DNA from: Pseudarthrobacter albicanus
GTDB lineage: Bacteria > Actinomycetota > Actinomycetes > Actinomycetales > Micrococcaceae
Assembly: GCF_018224015.1 (NCBI RefSeq)
Contig: NZ_JAGPOT010000010.1
Location: 62,001-126,000 of the forward strand
Length of the DNA stretch: 64,000 nucleotides
Direction of reading: 5' to 3'
Below are positions 8,646 through 17,436 of the stretch, piece by piece. A program made the translations under genes and the position numbers. How positions within the stretch are numbered: position 1 is the stretch's first letter; each line of letters opens with the position of its first letter. The notes under the pieces were generated by a model. It was not told where the DNA came from. It saw nothing but the letters and a program-made list of their open reading frames with translations, and ran no database searches.

Positions 8646-9185
8646 ATGGCTAAGAGCTCCGACTACGAATTGCAGACGACTTGGCGCGTCCCCGGGACCG
8701 CCGCGGAGGTCAAAGAGATCCTGGGCGGCCCGAGGCTGGATTCCTGGTGGCCAGCTGTCTATCTGGATGTTCAGGTCATCAGGGAAGCCGGACCGGATGG
8801 TGTCGGGCGCGCGGTTGCCCTCTACACGAAGGGCTGGCTGCCCTACACACTGCGGTGGACCATGACCGTCAGCGAGCCGATCACGGAGAAGGGCTTCGCC
8901 CTCACTGCTGAAGGGGACCTGAATGGGACGGGGCGGTGGACATTCGAGCCGGACGGCCCCGAGGCGGTCATCACGTACGACTGGCGGGTCAGCACCGCCA
9001 AGCCGCTGCTGCGCCGGCTCAGCTGGCTGTTCAAGCCCGTGTTCGCAGCCAACCACCGCTGGGCCATGGCCGCAGGAGAGGAAAGCCTGAAGCTGGAGCT
9101 GCGCCGCCGGAGGGCGGCCAGCAAGGCTGACCGGGCAACGGTTCCTCCCCCGCCCGGCCCCACATTCCGCCGAAGCCGTGCGTGA
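8646..9185 (+). CDS. SRPBCC-fold (polyketide cyclase/START-like) protein
   Basis: 179 residues; the N-terminus (YELQTTWRVPGTAAEVKEIL) and the alternating beta pattern ending in a long C-terminal helix (WAMAAGEESLKLELRRRRA) match SRPBCC ligand-binding proteins. GGGGAGG precedes the ATG. No catalytic residues can be assigned and no ligand inferred. Members are often annotated as polyketide cyclases, but no polyketide genes are present. It is followed directly by the spherulin-4-like gene. Confidence 0.7.
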   Translation: MAKSSDYELQTTWRVPGTAAEVKEILGGPRLDSWWPAVYLDVQVIREAGPDGVGRAVALYTKGWLPYTLRWTMTVSEPITEKGFALTAEGDLNGTGRWTFEPDGPEAVITYDWRVSTAKPLLRRLSWLFKPVFAANHRWAMAAGEESLKLELRRRRAASKADRATVPPPPGPTFRRSRA

Positions 9186-9217
9186 TCAAGGGCGCCAAAG
9201 CGAACAGGGAGTCGATT

Positions 9218-9985
9218 GTGGAACATTCGTCAAACACGCTTGCCGAGACCAGCAGCATCTCTGCTCACGAGTCTGCCGCGGTCAACCAGCGGCAGCTGGT
9301 CCCCGCCTACTTCTACCCCGCATGGAGTGCCCCCGTGAACTATTGGGCCCAGGTGAACACCATGAAAAGCGGGTCCATAGCCATCATGAATCCCGGCAGC
9401 GGCCCCGGAGCGTCAGCGAATCCGGACTACACCAGGGCCATCTCCGAATGCCACACCCGGCGTCACAGGGTCATCGGGTACGTCTCGACCAGTTACGGCT
9501 CCCGCCCCTTGGCCGCCGTCCAGGCGGACCTCGATTCCTATCGCCGCTGGTATCCGGCCCTGGATGGAATCTTCTTCGATGAAATGCCGAACGACCCGGC
9601 GTTGGCCGGCGCCGGAGGCTTGTCGGTGCTGGCCTACTACAAGCAGCTCTACGCCTATGCCAAAGGGACCGCGGAGAACAGGATCGTGGCGGGCAATCCC
9701 GGGAACGCCGCCGCTACTGCCTGGCAGGTCGTCACACCGGTGGCTGATGTGCTGGTCACTTTCGAAGGCACGGCCGCCACCTACGAAACCTGGGTACAGC
9801 CGCCCTGGATTGCCAAGTACCCCGCGCATCGCTTCGGACACCTCATCTACGCCGCTGATGCCGCGAGCACTGCGCACGTGATCTCGCTGGCCAGGTCCCG
9901 TAACGCGGGCTGGGTCTACGTCACAGACCAGAGCGACGGCGTGATGTGGACTCGCCTGCCGGTGCCTTGGCCGAACCCGGTCTGA
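9218..9985 (+). CDS. Spherulin-4-like (spherulation-specific family 4) protein
   Basis: The protein resembles the spherulin-4 family, which includes TIM-barrel glycosidase-like proteins (Sph3 type, galactosaminogalactan hydrolases in fungi). Supporting segments are VPAYFYP near the start, GSIAIMNPGSGPG, VIGYVSTSYGSR and YPALDGIFFDEMPND, whose acidic residues are likely catalytic or ligand-binding. I chose the GTG at 9218, which has GGGAG 6 nt upstream (255 residues). A GTG at 9182, overlapping the previous stop, adds 12 residues without a ribosome site. No signal peptide is visible, which is odd for a polysaccharide hydrolase. Confidence 0.7.
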   Translation: MEHSSNTLAETSSISAHESAAVNQRQLVPAYFYPAWSAPVNYWAQVNTMKSGSIAIMNPGSGPGASANPDYTRAISECHTRRHRVIGYVSTSYGSRPLAAVQADLDSYRRWYPALDGIFFDEMPNDPALAGAGGLSVLAYYKQLYAYAKGTAENRIVAGNPGNAAATAWQVVTPVADVLVTFEGTAATYETWVQPPWIAKYPAHRFGHLIYAADAASTAHVISLARSRNAGWVYVTDQSDGVMWTRLPVPWPNPV

Positions 9986-10287
9986 CGATCACACGGAAGT
10001 CGTCACTAAACCCTGCTCAGCCCGATCTGCGCCGATCAGGCAGCCAACAGCCGGCGCTGGCCGTCGAGCCCAGGTACGGCCATTCCTTCGGGCCGTCCTG
10101 TAACGGGTGCCGCCGCCGGCAGACTCCGGCACCTGGGATCGGCCAGGACCGCGGCGGAACTGCAGCACGCTTCCGCAATAGTCGCCAACATCGAAGACCG
10201 GCTGGATGTCGCCATGCAGCTCCGAGGCCCAGCGCGATCTGCGGCTTGCTTCCAGATCGGAGAGTACTTGCGAAGCGGTTCAAGTGG
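9986..10287. other. Intergenic stretch with a possible gene remnant
   Basis: No complete gene. On the plus strand one frame reads through about 10018-10285 and contains a protein-like segment (TAAELQHASAIVANIEDRL, then DVAMQLRG) without a convincing start or ribosome site. It may be the degraded end of a helical protein. Nothing else was recognised up to the tRNA terminator. Confidence 0.25.
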
Positions 10288-10323
10288 GAAAACAAGAGAG
10301 CCCGCCCTCTCGGGCGGACTCTC
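10288..10323 (-). terminator. Terminator of the initiator tRNA gene
   Basis: Stem 10296-10307 with 10312-10323, one mismatch, TCTC loop, followed on the minus strand by TTGTTTTC. It lies about 80 nt beyond the tRNA 3' end. Confidence 0.8.
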
Positions 10324-10402
10324 TCGCGCATTCACCAACTTGGGTCAATCACTAAGCGAATCCGAAGCGTTTTTCAACCCAAAGGTTTCAGTAACAGACT
10401 CT

Positions 10403-10479
10403 TGGTTGCGGGGACAGGATTTGAACCTGTGACCTCTGGGTTATGAGCCCAGCGAGCTACCGAACTGCTCCACCCCGCG
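10403..10479 (-). tRNA. Initiator tRNA-fMet (CAT anticodon)
   Basis: Cloverleaf of 74 nt plus an encoded CCA. The acceptor arms CGCGGGG / CCCCGCA leave a C1:A72 mismatch, and the anticodon stem has three consecutive G:C pairs (GGG CTCATAA CCC), both hallmarks of the initiator. The T arm GGTTCAAATCC is canonical. The 3' end faces the accessory patch at 8.4-10.3 kb. Confidence 0.97.
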
Positions 10480-10490
10480 TCGCAAGAACA

Positions 10491-10519
10491 ACTCTACCTG
10501 CCGGTGAACTTCAGGCCAA
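10491..10519 (-). promoter_or_regulatory. Promoter of tRNA-fMet
   Basis: On the minus strand TTGGCC (10514-10519), a 17-nt spacer, and TAGAGT (10491-10496), ending 11 nt before the mature tRNA 5' end. Confidence 0.6.
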
Positions 10520-10616
10520 ATCGGGGTGGCGTGATGTGGGTCTCGGGCCGCGTTGCGGTGCCGCCGGGCGACGTCCCCAGGCGCCCGGCGGAAGGCGGAC
10601 CGGCCGGCTGAACGAC

Positions 10617-10665
10617 GGGAAGGCCGGGTTCCCCGCCCCATCGGAGCGGAAAACCCGGCCTTCCC
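10617..10665 (-). terminator. Hairpin downstream of the UPF0182 gene
   Basis: A 14-bp perfect stem (10617-10630 with 10652-10665) and a 21-nt loop just after the UPF0182 stop codon. No T-run, but position and stability suit an actinobacterial terminator. Confidence 0.55.
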
Positions 10666-10686
10666 GGTTGCGGACTACTTGTCGGC

Positions 10687-13600
10687 TTACTTGCCGGCTG
10701 CCGGCGTCGCGGCGCCGGAGGGCGTCGCAGCCGCTGACGGTGTGGCCGACGGCGCCGGCGTGGCCGCCGTACCGAGCTTGCCCTCGGCGTCGATCGCCTT
10801 CTGCAGCGCTGCGGCGAGCTTCTTCTGCTGCTCGCCGTAGGCGGCAAAGTCACCCCTGCCGAGCGCGTCCTGGCCGGCCCTGATGGCAGCGTTCGCTTCG
10901 TCCAGGGCCGCCTTCAGGTCCGCCTTGGCATCCACGGGGCCTGTTCCCGGCGTCGCACCGGGCGTGGCCGGGGTGCCAGGAGTCTGGCCCTTGTTGGCCG
11001 AGTCGCCGGCGGCGGCACCGGAGTTTCCACCGAACAGCTGGTTGAGCGCCTCGTCCAGGGTGGGTGCGAACCCGATCTTGTCGCCGAAGGCCACGAGCAC
11101 GCGCTGGAGGGTGGGGTACGAGGTTTCACCCGTGGACTTGAGGTAGACCGGCTGCACGTAAAGCATGCCGCCGCCGACAGGCAGCGTCAGCAGGTTCCCG
11201 TTGAGGACCGCCGAGGCGCCCTGGCGCAGCAGGTTCAGGGCCTGGGACACGGTGGGGTCCGAGTTGAACTTGTTCTGCGCCTGGCCGGGACCGGGGACCT
11301 GGGTCTCCGGCGGAATCTGCAGGAGCCTGAGCTGGCCGTAGCTGTCCGCCTTCACGCCCTTCTGGTTGCCGGCGTCGGAATCCGCGGCGAGGAAGCCGTA
11401 CATCACGTTGCGGGCGGCGGTTCCACTGACCACCTGGGGAATGAAGGAGGACGTCAGCTGGAACGCCGGCTTTTCCTGGTCGGGCATCTGCAGGGACATG
11501 TAGAACGGCGGCTGCTTGACTTCGTCCTTGGCGGTGGGATCGTTCGGCACGGACCAGGCGTCGTTGTTGGTGTAGAAGCTGTCCGCCTGGGTGACGTGGT
11601 AGCGGCCCATGAGCTCGCGCTGGACCTTGAAGAGGTCCTCCGGGTAGCGGACGTGGCTCATGAGCGCCCCGGACATTTCCGAGAAGGGCTTCAGCGACGT
11701 CGGGAAGATGCTCTGCCACGCCTTCAGTACCGGATCCTGGTCATCCCAGGCATACAGCGTCACGGAGCCGTCGTAGGCGTCCACGGTGGCCTTGACCGAG
11801 TTGCGGATGTAGTTGACCGAGCTGTTCGGCAGCGCAACCGTCCGGCCCGCCGTCGTCTGTGAGTCGGCGGTGGCCGCGGAAAGCTGCTCCTGCTGCGAGT
11901 ACGGGTAGTACTGGCTGGTGGTGTAGCCGTCCACGATCCACTTCACCCGGCCGTCGACCAAGGCCGGGTATGCGCTGCCGTCCACGGTCAGGTACGGCGC
12001 CACCTTTTGCACGCGGTCACGCGGGTTGCGGTCGTAGAGGATCTGCGACGCCGGGTTCACACCGTCGGAGAGCAAAAGATCCGAGGACTGGAACTTGATC
12101 GCGTACAGGATCTTGTTGAAGAAGCTGCCCACGTTCGGGCCGCCGTTGCCGGTGAAGGTGTACTGCGTGTCCGCCTCGCCTTCCTTGCCGGCGGGGCGGT
12201 CCTGCTCGCGGTGCGCGGCCCCGTCGGGGGCGCCCACGATGGAGTATTCCGGTGAATTCTCGCCGAAGTAGATCCGGGGCTGGTAGGTCGTGTCATTGCC
12301 AAGCACCCCGGTGGACGGGATGCCGGCCTGCAGGAAGTCCGGCTTGCCGTCCACGGTGAACTTGTTGCCCTTGGCGGCGACAACGCCATAACCGTGCGTG
12401 TAGACCACGTGCCGGTTCAGCCAGGACTGCTGGTTGGTGCTCAGGCCGTTGGGGTTCAGTTCACGGACCGCGATGACGGTGTCCTGGATCTTGCCGTCCA
12501 CTTCGTAGCGGTCCACGTTGAGCGCACTGGGGAACTGGTAGTACGGCCTGAACTGCTCGAGCTGCGAGAACGCGTCCGAAATCAGGTTGGGGTCCAGCAG
12601 GCGGATGTTCGCGGTGGTCTGCGCGTCCGGGGCGAGGGCGCCCGTGGTGGCCGTGGTGGTGGCGTTGTAGCGCTTCTCCTGGACCTTGTCCAGGCCGTAG
12701 GCGGCACGCGTCATGCTGATGTTGCGCTTGATGAATTCGTTTTCCAGGGTCTGCTCCGAGGGCCGGACCTGGAACTGCTGGATGACCCAGGGGTAGACAC
12801 CGCCGGCCAGGATCGAGGTGATGACGAGCATGGCGGTCCCGATGACGGCCAGCCGCCATTTGCCGATCACGGCGGCCACGATGAAGAGCACCGCCACGAG
12901 GCCCGCGGCCACGGCCAGGATGGACTTGGTGGGGATCACGGCGTTCACATCCGTGTACAGCGCGCCGGCCCAGCGGCCGCCGCTGTTCTGTACCGACGAG
13001 TAACGGTCCAGCCAGAAATTGACGCCGAGCAGCAGCAGGAAGGCCGCGCCGGTGACGGCCAGATGGATCTGGGCGGCGCGGCTCGTGAAGATGCCCCGCT
13101 CCATGATCCGGATGCTGCCGTAGAGGTAGTGCGTGAGGATGCCCGCGATGCCGGCCACGATGGCGACGCTGATCAGGAAGCCGGTGACAAAGCCAAGGAA
13201 CGGCAGGGTCATCAGGTAGAAGCTGATGTCCAGGCCGAACAGCGGATCGTTCTGGCCGAAGGGCTGCTGGTGCAGGAACAGCAAGACCTTCTGCCATTGG
13301 CTGGCCGCCGCGCTGCCGGCGAAGAGCCCGAACAGGATGGGCAGGCCGGTCATGACCACCCGGCGCACGGGTTCGAGCTGGACCTGGTACCGGTTCAGGT
13401 TGTCCCTGACGTCCGAGTCAGGGGCGTAGACCGGACGTGCGTGGTAGGCAATCCGGATGGCGAAGAACACGGCGCTGAACATGATGGCGAAGCCGGCGAC
13501 GAAGATGGCGATCCGCGAGAGGTTCTCGGTCAGGAAGACTTCGAAGAAACCCAGTTGCCGGTACCAGAGGACGTCCGTCCAGACATTGGCGAAGAAGATG

Positions 13601-13701
13601 AAGCCGACCACAATCAGGGCGACGACAATCAACGTCGGCGTCAGGGCGCCTCGTCGTGTCGGGGGTCTTCCGGGCGGGACAGGGCTGGCGGGACGGGACA
13701 A
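10687..13701 (-). CDS. UPF0182 family large integral membrane protein
   Basis: A 1004-residue protein: a Pro-rich N-terminus, about seven transmembrane helices within the first 330 residues, then a large extracytoplasmic region (from about [26 protein letters not shown]) and an Ala/Thr/Pro-rich C-terminal tail. Size and layout match UPF0182 (Rv3193c type). Its function is unknown. The start is TTG with GAGG about 9 nt upstream; an out-of-frame ATG lies close by. Transcribed towards the tRNA gene and divergent from nothing obvious; the adjacent Lon/PDZ protease gene reads in the same direction. Confidence 0.93.
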   Translation of the reverse strand: MSRPASPVPPGRPPTRRGALTPTLIVVALIVVGFIFFANVWTDVLWYRQLGFFEVFLTENLSRIAIFVAGFAIMFSAVFFAIRIAYHARPVYAPDSDVRDNLNRYQVQLEPVRRVVMTGLPILFGLFAGSAAASQWQKVLLFLHQQPFGQNDPLFGLDISFYLMTLPFLGFVTGFLISVAIVAGIAGILTHYLYGSIRIMERGIFTSRAAQIHLAVTGAAFLLLLGVNFWLDRYSSVQNSGGRWAGALYTDVNAVIPTKSILAVAAGLVAVLFIVAAVIGKWRLAVIGTAMLVITSILAGGVYPWVIQQFQVRPSEQTLENEFIKRNISMTRAAYGLDKVQEKRYNATTTATTGALAPDAQTTANIRLLDPNLISDAFSQLEQFRPYYQFPSALNVDRYEVDGKIQDTVIAVRELNPNGLSTNQQSWLNRHVVYTHGYGVVAAKGNKFTVDGKPDFLQAGIPSTGVLGNDTTYQPRIYFGENSPEYSIVGAPDGAAHREQDRPAGKEGEADTQYTFTGNGGPNVGSFFNKILYAIKFQSSDLLLSDGVNPASQILYDRNPRDRVQKVAPYLTVDGSAYPALVDGRVKWIVDGYTTSQYYPYSQQEQLSAATADSQTTAGRTVALPNSSVNYIRNSVKATVDAYDGSVTLYAWDDQDPVLKAWQSIFPTSLKPFSEMSGALMSHVRYPEDLFKVQRELMGRYHVTQADSFYTNNDAWSVPNDPTAKDEVKQPPFYMSLQMPDQEKPAFQLTSSFIPQVVSGTAARNVMYGFLAADSDAGNQKGVKADSYGQLRLLQIPPETQVPGPGQAQNKFNSDPTVSQALNLLRQGASAVLNGNLLTLPVGGGMLYVQPVYLKSTGETSYPTLQRVLVAFGDKIGFAPTLDEALNQLFGGNSGAAAGDSANKGQTPGTPATPGATPGTGPVDAKADLKAALDEANAAIRAGQDALGRGDFAAYGEQQKKLAAALQKAIDAEGKLGTAATPAPSATPSAAATPSGAATPAAGK

Positions 13702-13725
13702 ACTCGGTACCTCATAGCTGGTCGT

Positions 13726-13753
13726 CGAATACTGGTTGGTAGTTCTCAGTCAA
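13726..13753 (-). promoter_or_regulatory. Candidate promoter of the UPF0182 gene
   Basis: On the minus strand TTGACT (13748-13753), 16-nt spacer, TATTCG (13726-13731), placing a start site about 20 nt before the TTG codon. Confidence 0.4.
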
Positions 13754-13890
13754 GTGCGCTGGTTCAGTGCAGGTGGTGCGGTTTTGATGCATTGTATCGA
13801 CTGCCGGCGCCGCCCCGGCGGGAGATTCCGGCTGGGCAGCGGCCGTCACAAGTGCCACGAGTGGCGGCAGAGCTTAGTTCCGCGGTCAGT

Positions 13891-15051
13891 CTAGTTGCTG
13901 GTGCAGACAGGAAGCCCCGATGTGTCGGCACCTGACGCGGCCAGTTCGACGGCCTTCCGTGCCCCGTCGAGAGTCTCCACCTTGACCACCTGCAGGCCGT
14001 CCGGGATGTGGCCCAGCACGTCGTCGCAATTGGCTGCCGGGGCCAGGAACAGGGTGGCCCCGCCGGACCTGGCGCCGAGCATCTTCTGGGCGATCCCGCC
14101 GATGGGGCCCACGGCGCCGTCAGGGGTGATGGTTCCTGTTCCGGCGATGTGCTTGCCGCCGGTCAGGTCGCCCGGCGTGACCGTGTCCACGATCCCGAGG
14201 GCGAACATCATCCCGGCGCTGGGGCCGCCGACCTTGTCGAGGGAGATCTTCACCTCGAACGGGAACGTGAACTTGTACTGCAGGACCACGCCGAGGACGA
14301 AGCGCCCGGCGGAGGTCTTCGCCGGGGTGATGGTGGCCGGCACCATGCTGCCGCCGCGGTCCACGACGACGGTGACGGGCGTTCCGTTGCCCGCGGCGAG
14401 TTCGGCCTGGACGACGCCGAGGGCGGTAATCGGCTTGTCGTTGATGGAGACCAGGATGTCCCCGGCCTGGAGCAGTCCTTTCGACGCCGACCCTTCCGGG
14501 AGGCTCGCGACCTCCATTTTCTGCCCGAACCCGATGTTGAGTTCCCTGAGGGCGGCAGCGACGGCGTTTTCCTGCGACGTCTCCATGGCGACGGCGCCCT
14601 CCTGCTGGGACTGCTCCTTCGTCACGCCTTTGGGGAAGATGAGTTCCTCGGGGTAGACGGCCTTGTTGCCGTCCAGCCATGCCGAGAACGCCTCGAAGAC
14701 GCTGACGGGGCCGTTGGGGCCGCCGTCGACGTAGACCGTGGTGAGGTCCAGGTTGCCCTTCGCGGGAAAGGCCTCGTGTCCCGTGACGGAAATGACCGGC
14801 TTGCCGTGGTCTTCGCCCAGGGTGTTGAACGTCGGGCCGGGCGATTCGACCACGTAGGGAACGGGGAGGCTCAGCGCGGTGATCCCGAGGGCCAGCGCAA
14901 GCAGGCCCGAGACCAGCATGGCCGAGGACCTGCTGTCCGGTTTCTTCGTCTCACGGGTTCCGGAGAACAGGGCCCTTAGGCCGCGGGCCCGGCCTGCCGA
15001 CGGCTCGCCGGAAGGCTGCTCGCCTTGGGTGTCGCCCTGGGTAATCGTCAA
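13891..15051 (-). CDS. YlbL-type membrane-anchored PDZ / Lon-like (S16) protease
   Basis: 386 residues: an N-terminal membrane helix (about 44-65), a PDZ domain (about 165-245) and a C-terminal Lon-type proteolytic domain. The S16 dyad is visible as Ser278 (GGPSAGMMFALG) and Lys323 (GPIGGIAQKM), at the expected spacing. There is no ATPase domain, as in YlbL/Rv3194c proteins, so it is an ATP-independent envelope-facing peptidase. Substrates unknown. Divergent from the DUF2342 gene and followed on the same strand by the UPF0182 gene, an order conserved in actinobacteria. Confidence 0.92.
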   Translation of the reverse strand: MTITQGDTQGEQPSGEPSAGRARGLRALFSGTRETKKPDSRSSAMLVSGLLALALGITALSLPVPYVVESPGPTFNTLGEDHGKPVISVTGHEAFPAKGNLDLTTVYVDGGPNGPVSVFEAFSAWLDGNKAVYPEELIFPKGVTKEQSQQEGAVAMETSQENAVAAALRELNIGFGQKMEVASLPEGSASKGLLQAGDILVSINDKPITALGVVQAELAAGNGTPVTVVVDRGGSMVPATITPAKTSAGRFVLGVVLQYKFTFPFEVKISLDKVGGPSAGMMFALGIVDTVTPGDLTGGKHIAGTGTITPDGAVGPIGGIAQKMLGARSGGATLFLAPAANCDDVLGHIPDGLQVVKVETLDGARKAVELAASGADTSGLPVCTSN

Positions 15052-15287
15052 TGAAGGACCTCTCCGTACCGGCGCGGGCCGGCCCCGGGACCCGTGGACA
15101 GCGCGCTCCGGCCACCGCCCGAACCTGGGCCGTGGCCAGCAAATATTCCAGCCTCCAACACTACGCGTTCGGCAGCCCGGACCGCTCTTTGCCTACAGCG
15201 AACGGGGCACCGTTTCGGCAGACAGCCCCTCTTGCCGCGGGGTACCGTGAAAGTTGAGAAACAGCCACACCGACGAACGGCGGGATC

Positions 15288-16751
15288 ATGACCTCCAACC
15301 CACTCAATCCGTCCAATGGTGACGAGGAACCCAAGGATCCACTGGCAGAAATGCTGAAGAACCTGATGGGCGGCCAGGGCATGGGCGACATCGATCCCGC
15401 CGAACTCGCCAAGGCCGCCGGGCTTCCCGACGATCCGAACCTCCTGGCCCAGATGTTCTCCCAGGTCCAGGCGATGATGAGCGCCTCCCCCGAGGGACCC
15501 GTCAACTGGCAGCTGGCGCATGAGAACGCCCGGCGGGTGGCCGCGAGCGGTTCCGACCCGTCAGTCACCGCGCAGCAGTCCCGCGACGTCGACGAGGCGC
15601 TCCGGCTCGCTGAGCTCTGGCTCGACCAGGCCACCGGGCTCCCGGCCACCGGACTGATCGGCCGGGCCTGGTCCCGCGCCGAATGGGTGGAGGAGACCCT
15701 GGGCACCTGGAAGAGGCTGACCGAACCGGTCGCCAACAGCATCGCCAATGCGCTCTCCGCAGCAATGACCGAGCAGATGCCCGAGGAAATGAAGTCCATG
15801 ATGGGCGGCGCGTCCTCGATGCTGCAGAACATGGGCGGCGCGATCTTCGGCATGCAGCTGGGCCAGGCCATCGGTGCCCTCTCGGCCGAGGTTGTCAGCT
15901 CCACGGACATCGGCGTGCCGCTGGCCGACCTGGAAATGGCGCTGCTGCCCGCCAACGTGGCGAAATTCGGCGAAGGCCTCAGTCTCCCGGAAGGCGACGT
16001 GCGGCTGTTCCTCGCGGTCCGTGAGGCAGCCCACGCCCGGCTCTTCGTCCAGGTTCCGTGGCTGCGCGGGCATCTGCTCGGCGCGATCGAGGCCTACGCC
16101 CGGGGCATCCACATCGACACCTCCAAGATCGAGGAACTCGCCAGGGACCTGGATCCGAGCAACCCCGAAGGCATCCAGGCGGCCCTGTCCCAGGGCGTGT
16201 TCATGCCGCAGCGCACCCCCGCGCAGGATCAGGCCCTCGAAAAACTGGAAACGGCACTCGCGCTGGTGGAGGGCTGGGTTGATGAACTGACCTGGGCTGC
16301 GACAGAGAAGCTCCTGCCCTCCGCCGCTGCCCTGCGTGAGACGGTCCGCCGCCGCCGCGCAACGGGAGGCCCGGCCGAACACGCCTTCTCCTCCCTCGTG
16401 GGACTGGAACTGCGGCCACGCCGCCTCCGGGAGGCCGCCACGCTCTGGGCCTCGCTCAAGACCGAGCGCGGGACCGAAGGCCGCGACGCCATCTGGCAGC
16501 ACCCTGACCTGCTCCCCACGGCCGAGGACCTGGACAATCCGGCGGGCTTCAGCGAACGCCGGAAGCTTGCCGAGGCCAGCGACACCGAGGTTGACGATGC
16601 CCTGGCGAAGCTGCTCAATGGCGGCTTCGATCAGCCGGCCGCTGCTGAGGACGCAGCGCCGGAAAGCGCGGCCGGGAGCGGCGAAGCCGACACCGGCGAA
16701 GGCACGACCGGCGAAGCCGGCACGGACGAGGGCGGTACGCCCAAGGCCTAG
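15288..16751 (+). CDS. DUF2342 zinc-dependent metalloprotease-like protein
   Basis: 487 residues, member of the zincin-like DUF2342 family (often annotated as coenzyme F420 biosynthesis-associated; Rv3195 type). The likely metal region is FLAVREAAHARLF at about residues 240-252, followed by VPWLRGHLLGAIEAYARGI. The N-terminus is Met/Asn/Gly-rich and the C-terminus is acidic and disordered. No F420 genes are nearby, so that label says little. Convergent with the YgjP-like peptidase gene, 10 nt apart. Confidence 0.85.
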   Translation: MTSNPLNPSNGDEEPKDPLAEMLKNLMGGQGMGDIDPAELAKAAGLPDDPNLLAQMFSQVQAMMSASPEGPVNWQLAHENARRVAASGSDPSVTAQQSRDVDEALRLAELWLDQATGLPATGLIGRAWSRAEWVEETLGTWKRLTEPVANSIANALSAAMTEQMPEEMKSMMGGASSMLQNMGGAIFGMQLGQAIGALSAEVVSSTDIGVPLADLEMALLPANVAKFGEGLSLPEGDVRLFLAVREAAHARLFVQVPWLRGHLLGAIEAYARGIHIDTSKIEELARDLDPSNPEGIQAALSQGVFMPQRTPAQDQALEKLETALALVEGWVDELTWAATEKLLPSAAALRETVRRRRATGGPAEHAFSSLVGLELRPRRLREAATLWASLKTERGTEGRDAIWQHPDLLPTAEDLDNPAGFSERRKLAEASDTEVDDALAKLLNGGFDQPAAAEDAAPESAAGSGEADTGEGTTGEAGTDEGGTPKA

Positions 16752-16761
16752 CGCGCGAGGC

Positions 16762-17436
16762 TCAGAAAAGCTGGCCGGCCCCGGCCGGAACTTCGGTTCC
16801 GTCCGGGGCCTCCGCCTGTCCGGCGTCGTCCGCGTCGTCCGCGTCATCCGCGGCGAGCCCGCGGGAAGTGGCGAACGTGACGCCCTCCAGGAAGGCCTTG
16901 GCGCGCTGCGTGTCCGGGTAGGCCTCCAGCAGCCGCCAGAACGCGGCATTGTGGCCGGCCACCAGCAGGTGTGCCAGTTCGTGAAGCAGGACGTAGTCGA
17001 TCACCCACTGCGGCATCGGCCGGAGCTTGTCGGAGAGCCGGATGGTTCCGTCCGACGGCGTCGCCGAACCCCAGCGCGAATTCTGGTTGCCCACCCAGCG
17101 GACCGAGGACGGCACGGCGCGCCCGCCGAGATATTTTGCGGACAGCGCCGCGGCGTGGTCCGCCAGGGCGGCATCGCTGCGGGGACGCCGCCGGCCGGCG
17201 CCGCCCGCGCCCCGGGCACCCTGGAGCCGGAGCTTCTCCAGCATCCGGTGCACCCATTCGCGCTCCTGGGCGCGGCTGAAGGAGGCCGGAATGGCGACCA
17301 CCGCGGTGCCGTTTTCCCAGAAGGCGGCGACCGTGCGGCGCCGTCGGGCCGAGCGGCGGACCTCCACGGGGGCGCCGTCGGCGGTGACCAGCGGAACGGC
17401 CGCCGGCGTGGCGGGGGTCCTGGCGGGCCCGGGCAT
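16762..17436 (-). CDS. YgjP-like zinc metallopeptidase (DUF45/WLM)
   Basis: 224 residues with the zinc motif HELAH at 152-156 and a third histidine at 162 (GHNAAFW), preceded by the family segment NQNSRWGSATP at about 117-127. These are cytoplasmic proteins of uncertain substrate. Its ATG overlaps the uvrD2 stop by 1 nt (TGATG), so translation is probably coupled to the helicase. The C-terminus is Asp/Ala-rich. Confidence 0.85.
   Translation of the reverse strand: MPGPARTPATPAAVPLVTADGAPVEVRRSARRRRTVAAFWENGTAVVAIPASFSRAQEREWVHRMLEKLRLQGARGAGGAGRRRPRSDAALADHAAALSAKYLGGRAVPSSVRWVGNQNSRWGSATPSDGTIRLSDKLRPMPQWVIDYVLLHELAHLLVAGHNAAFWRLLEAYPDTQRAKAFLEGVTFATSRGLAADDADDADDAGQAEAPDGTEVPAGAGQLF

Noticed and set aside
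12394..13935. 513-residue plus-strand open frame over the UPF0182 gene
   Set aside because: Composition (Asp/Gly/His/Val runs) is typical of antisense frames in high-GC DNA; the minus-strand membrane protein is clear.
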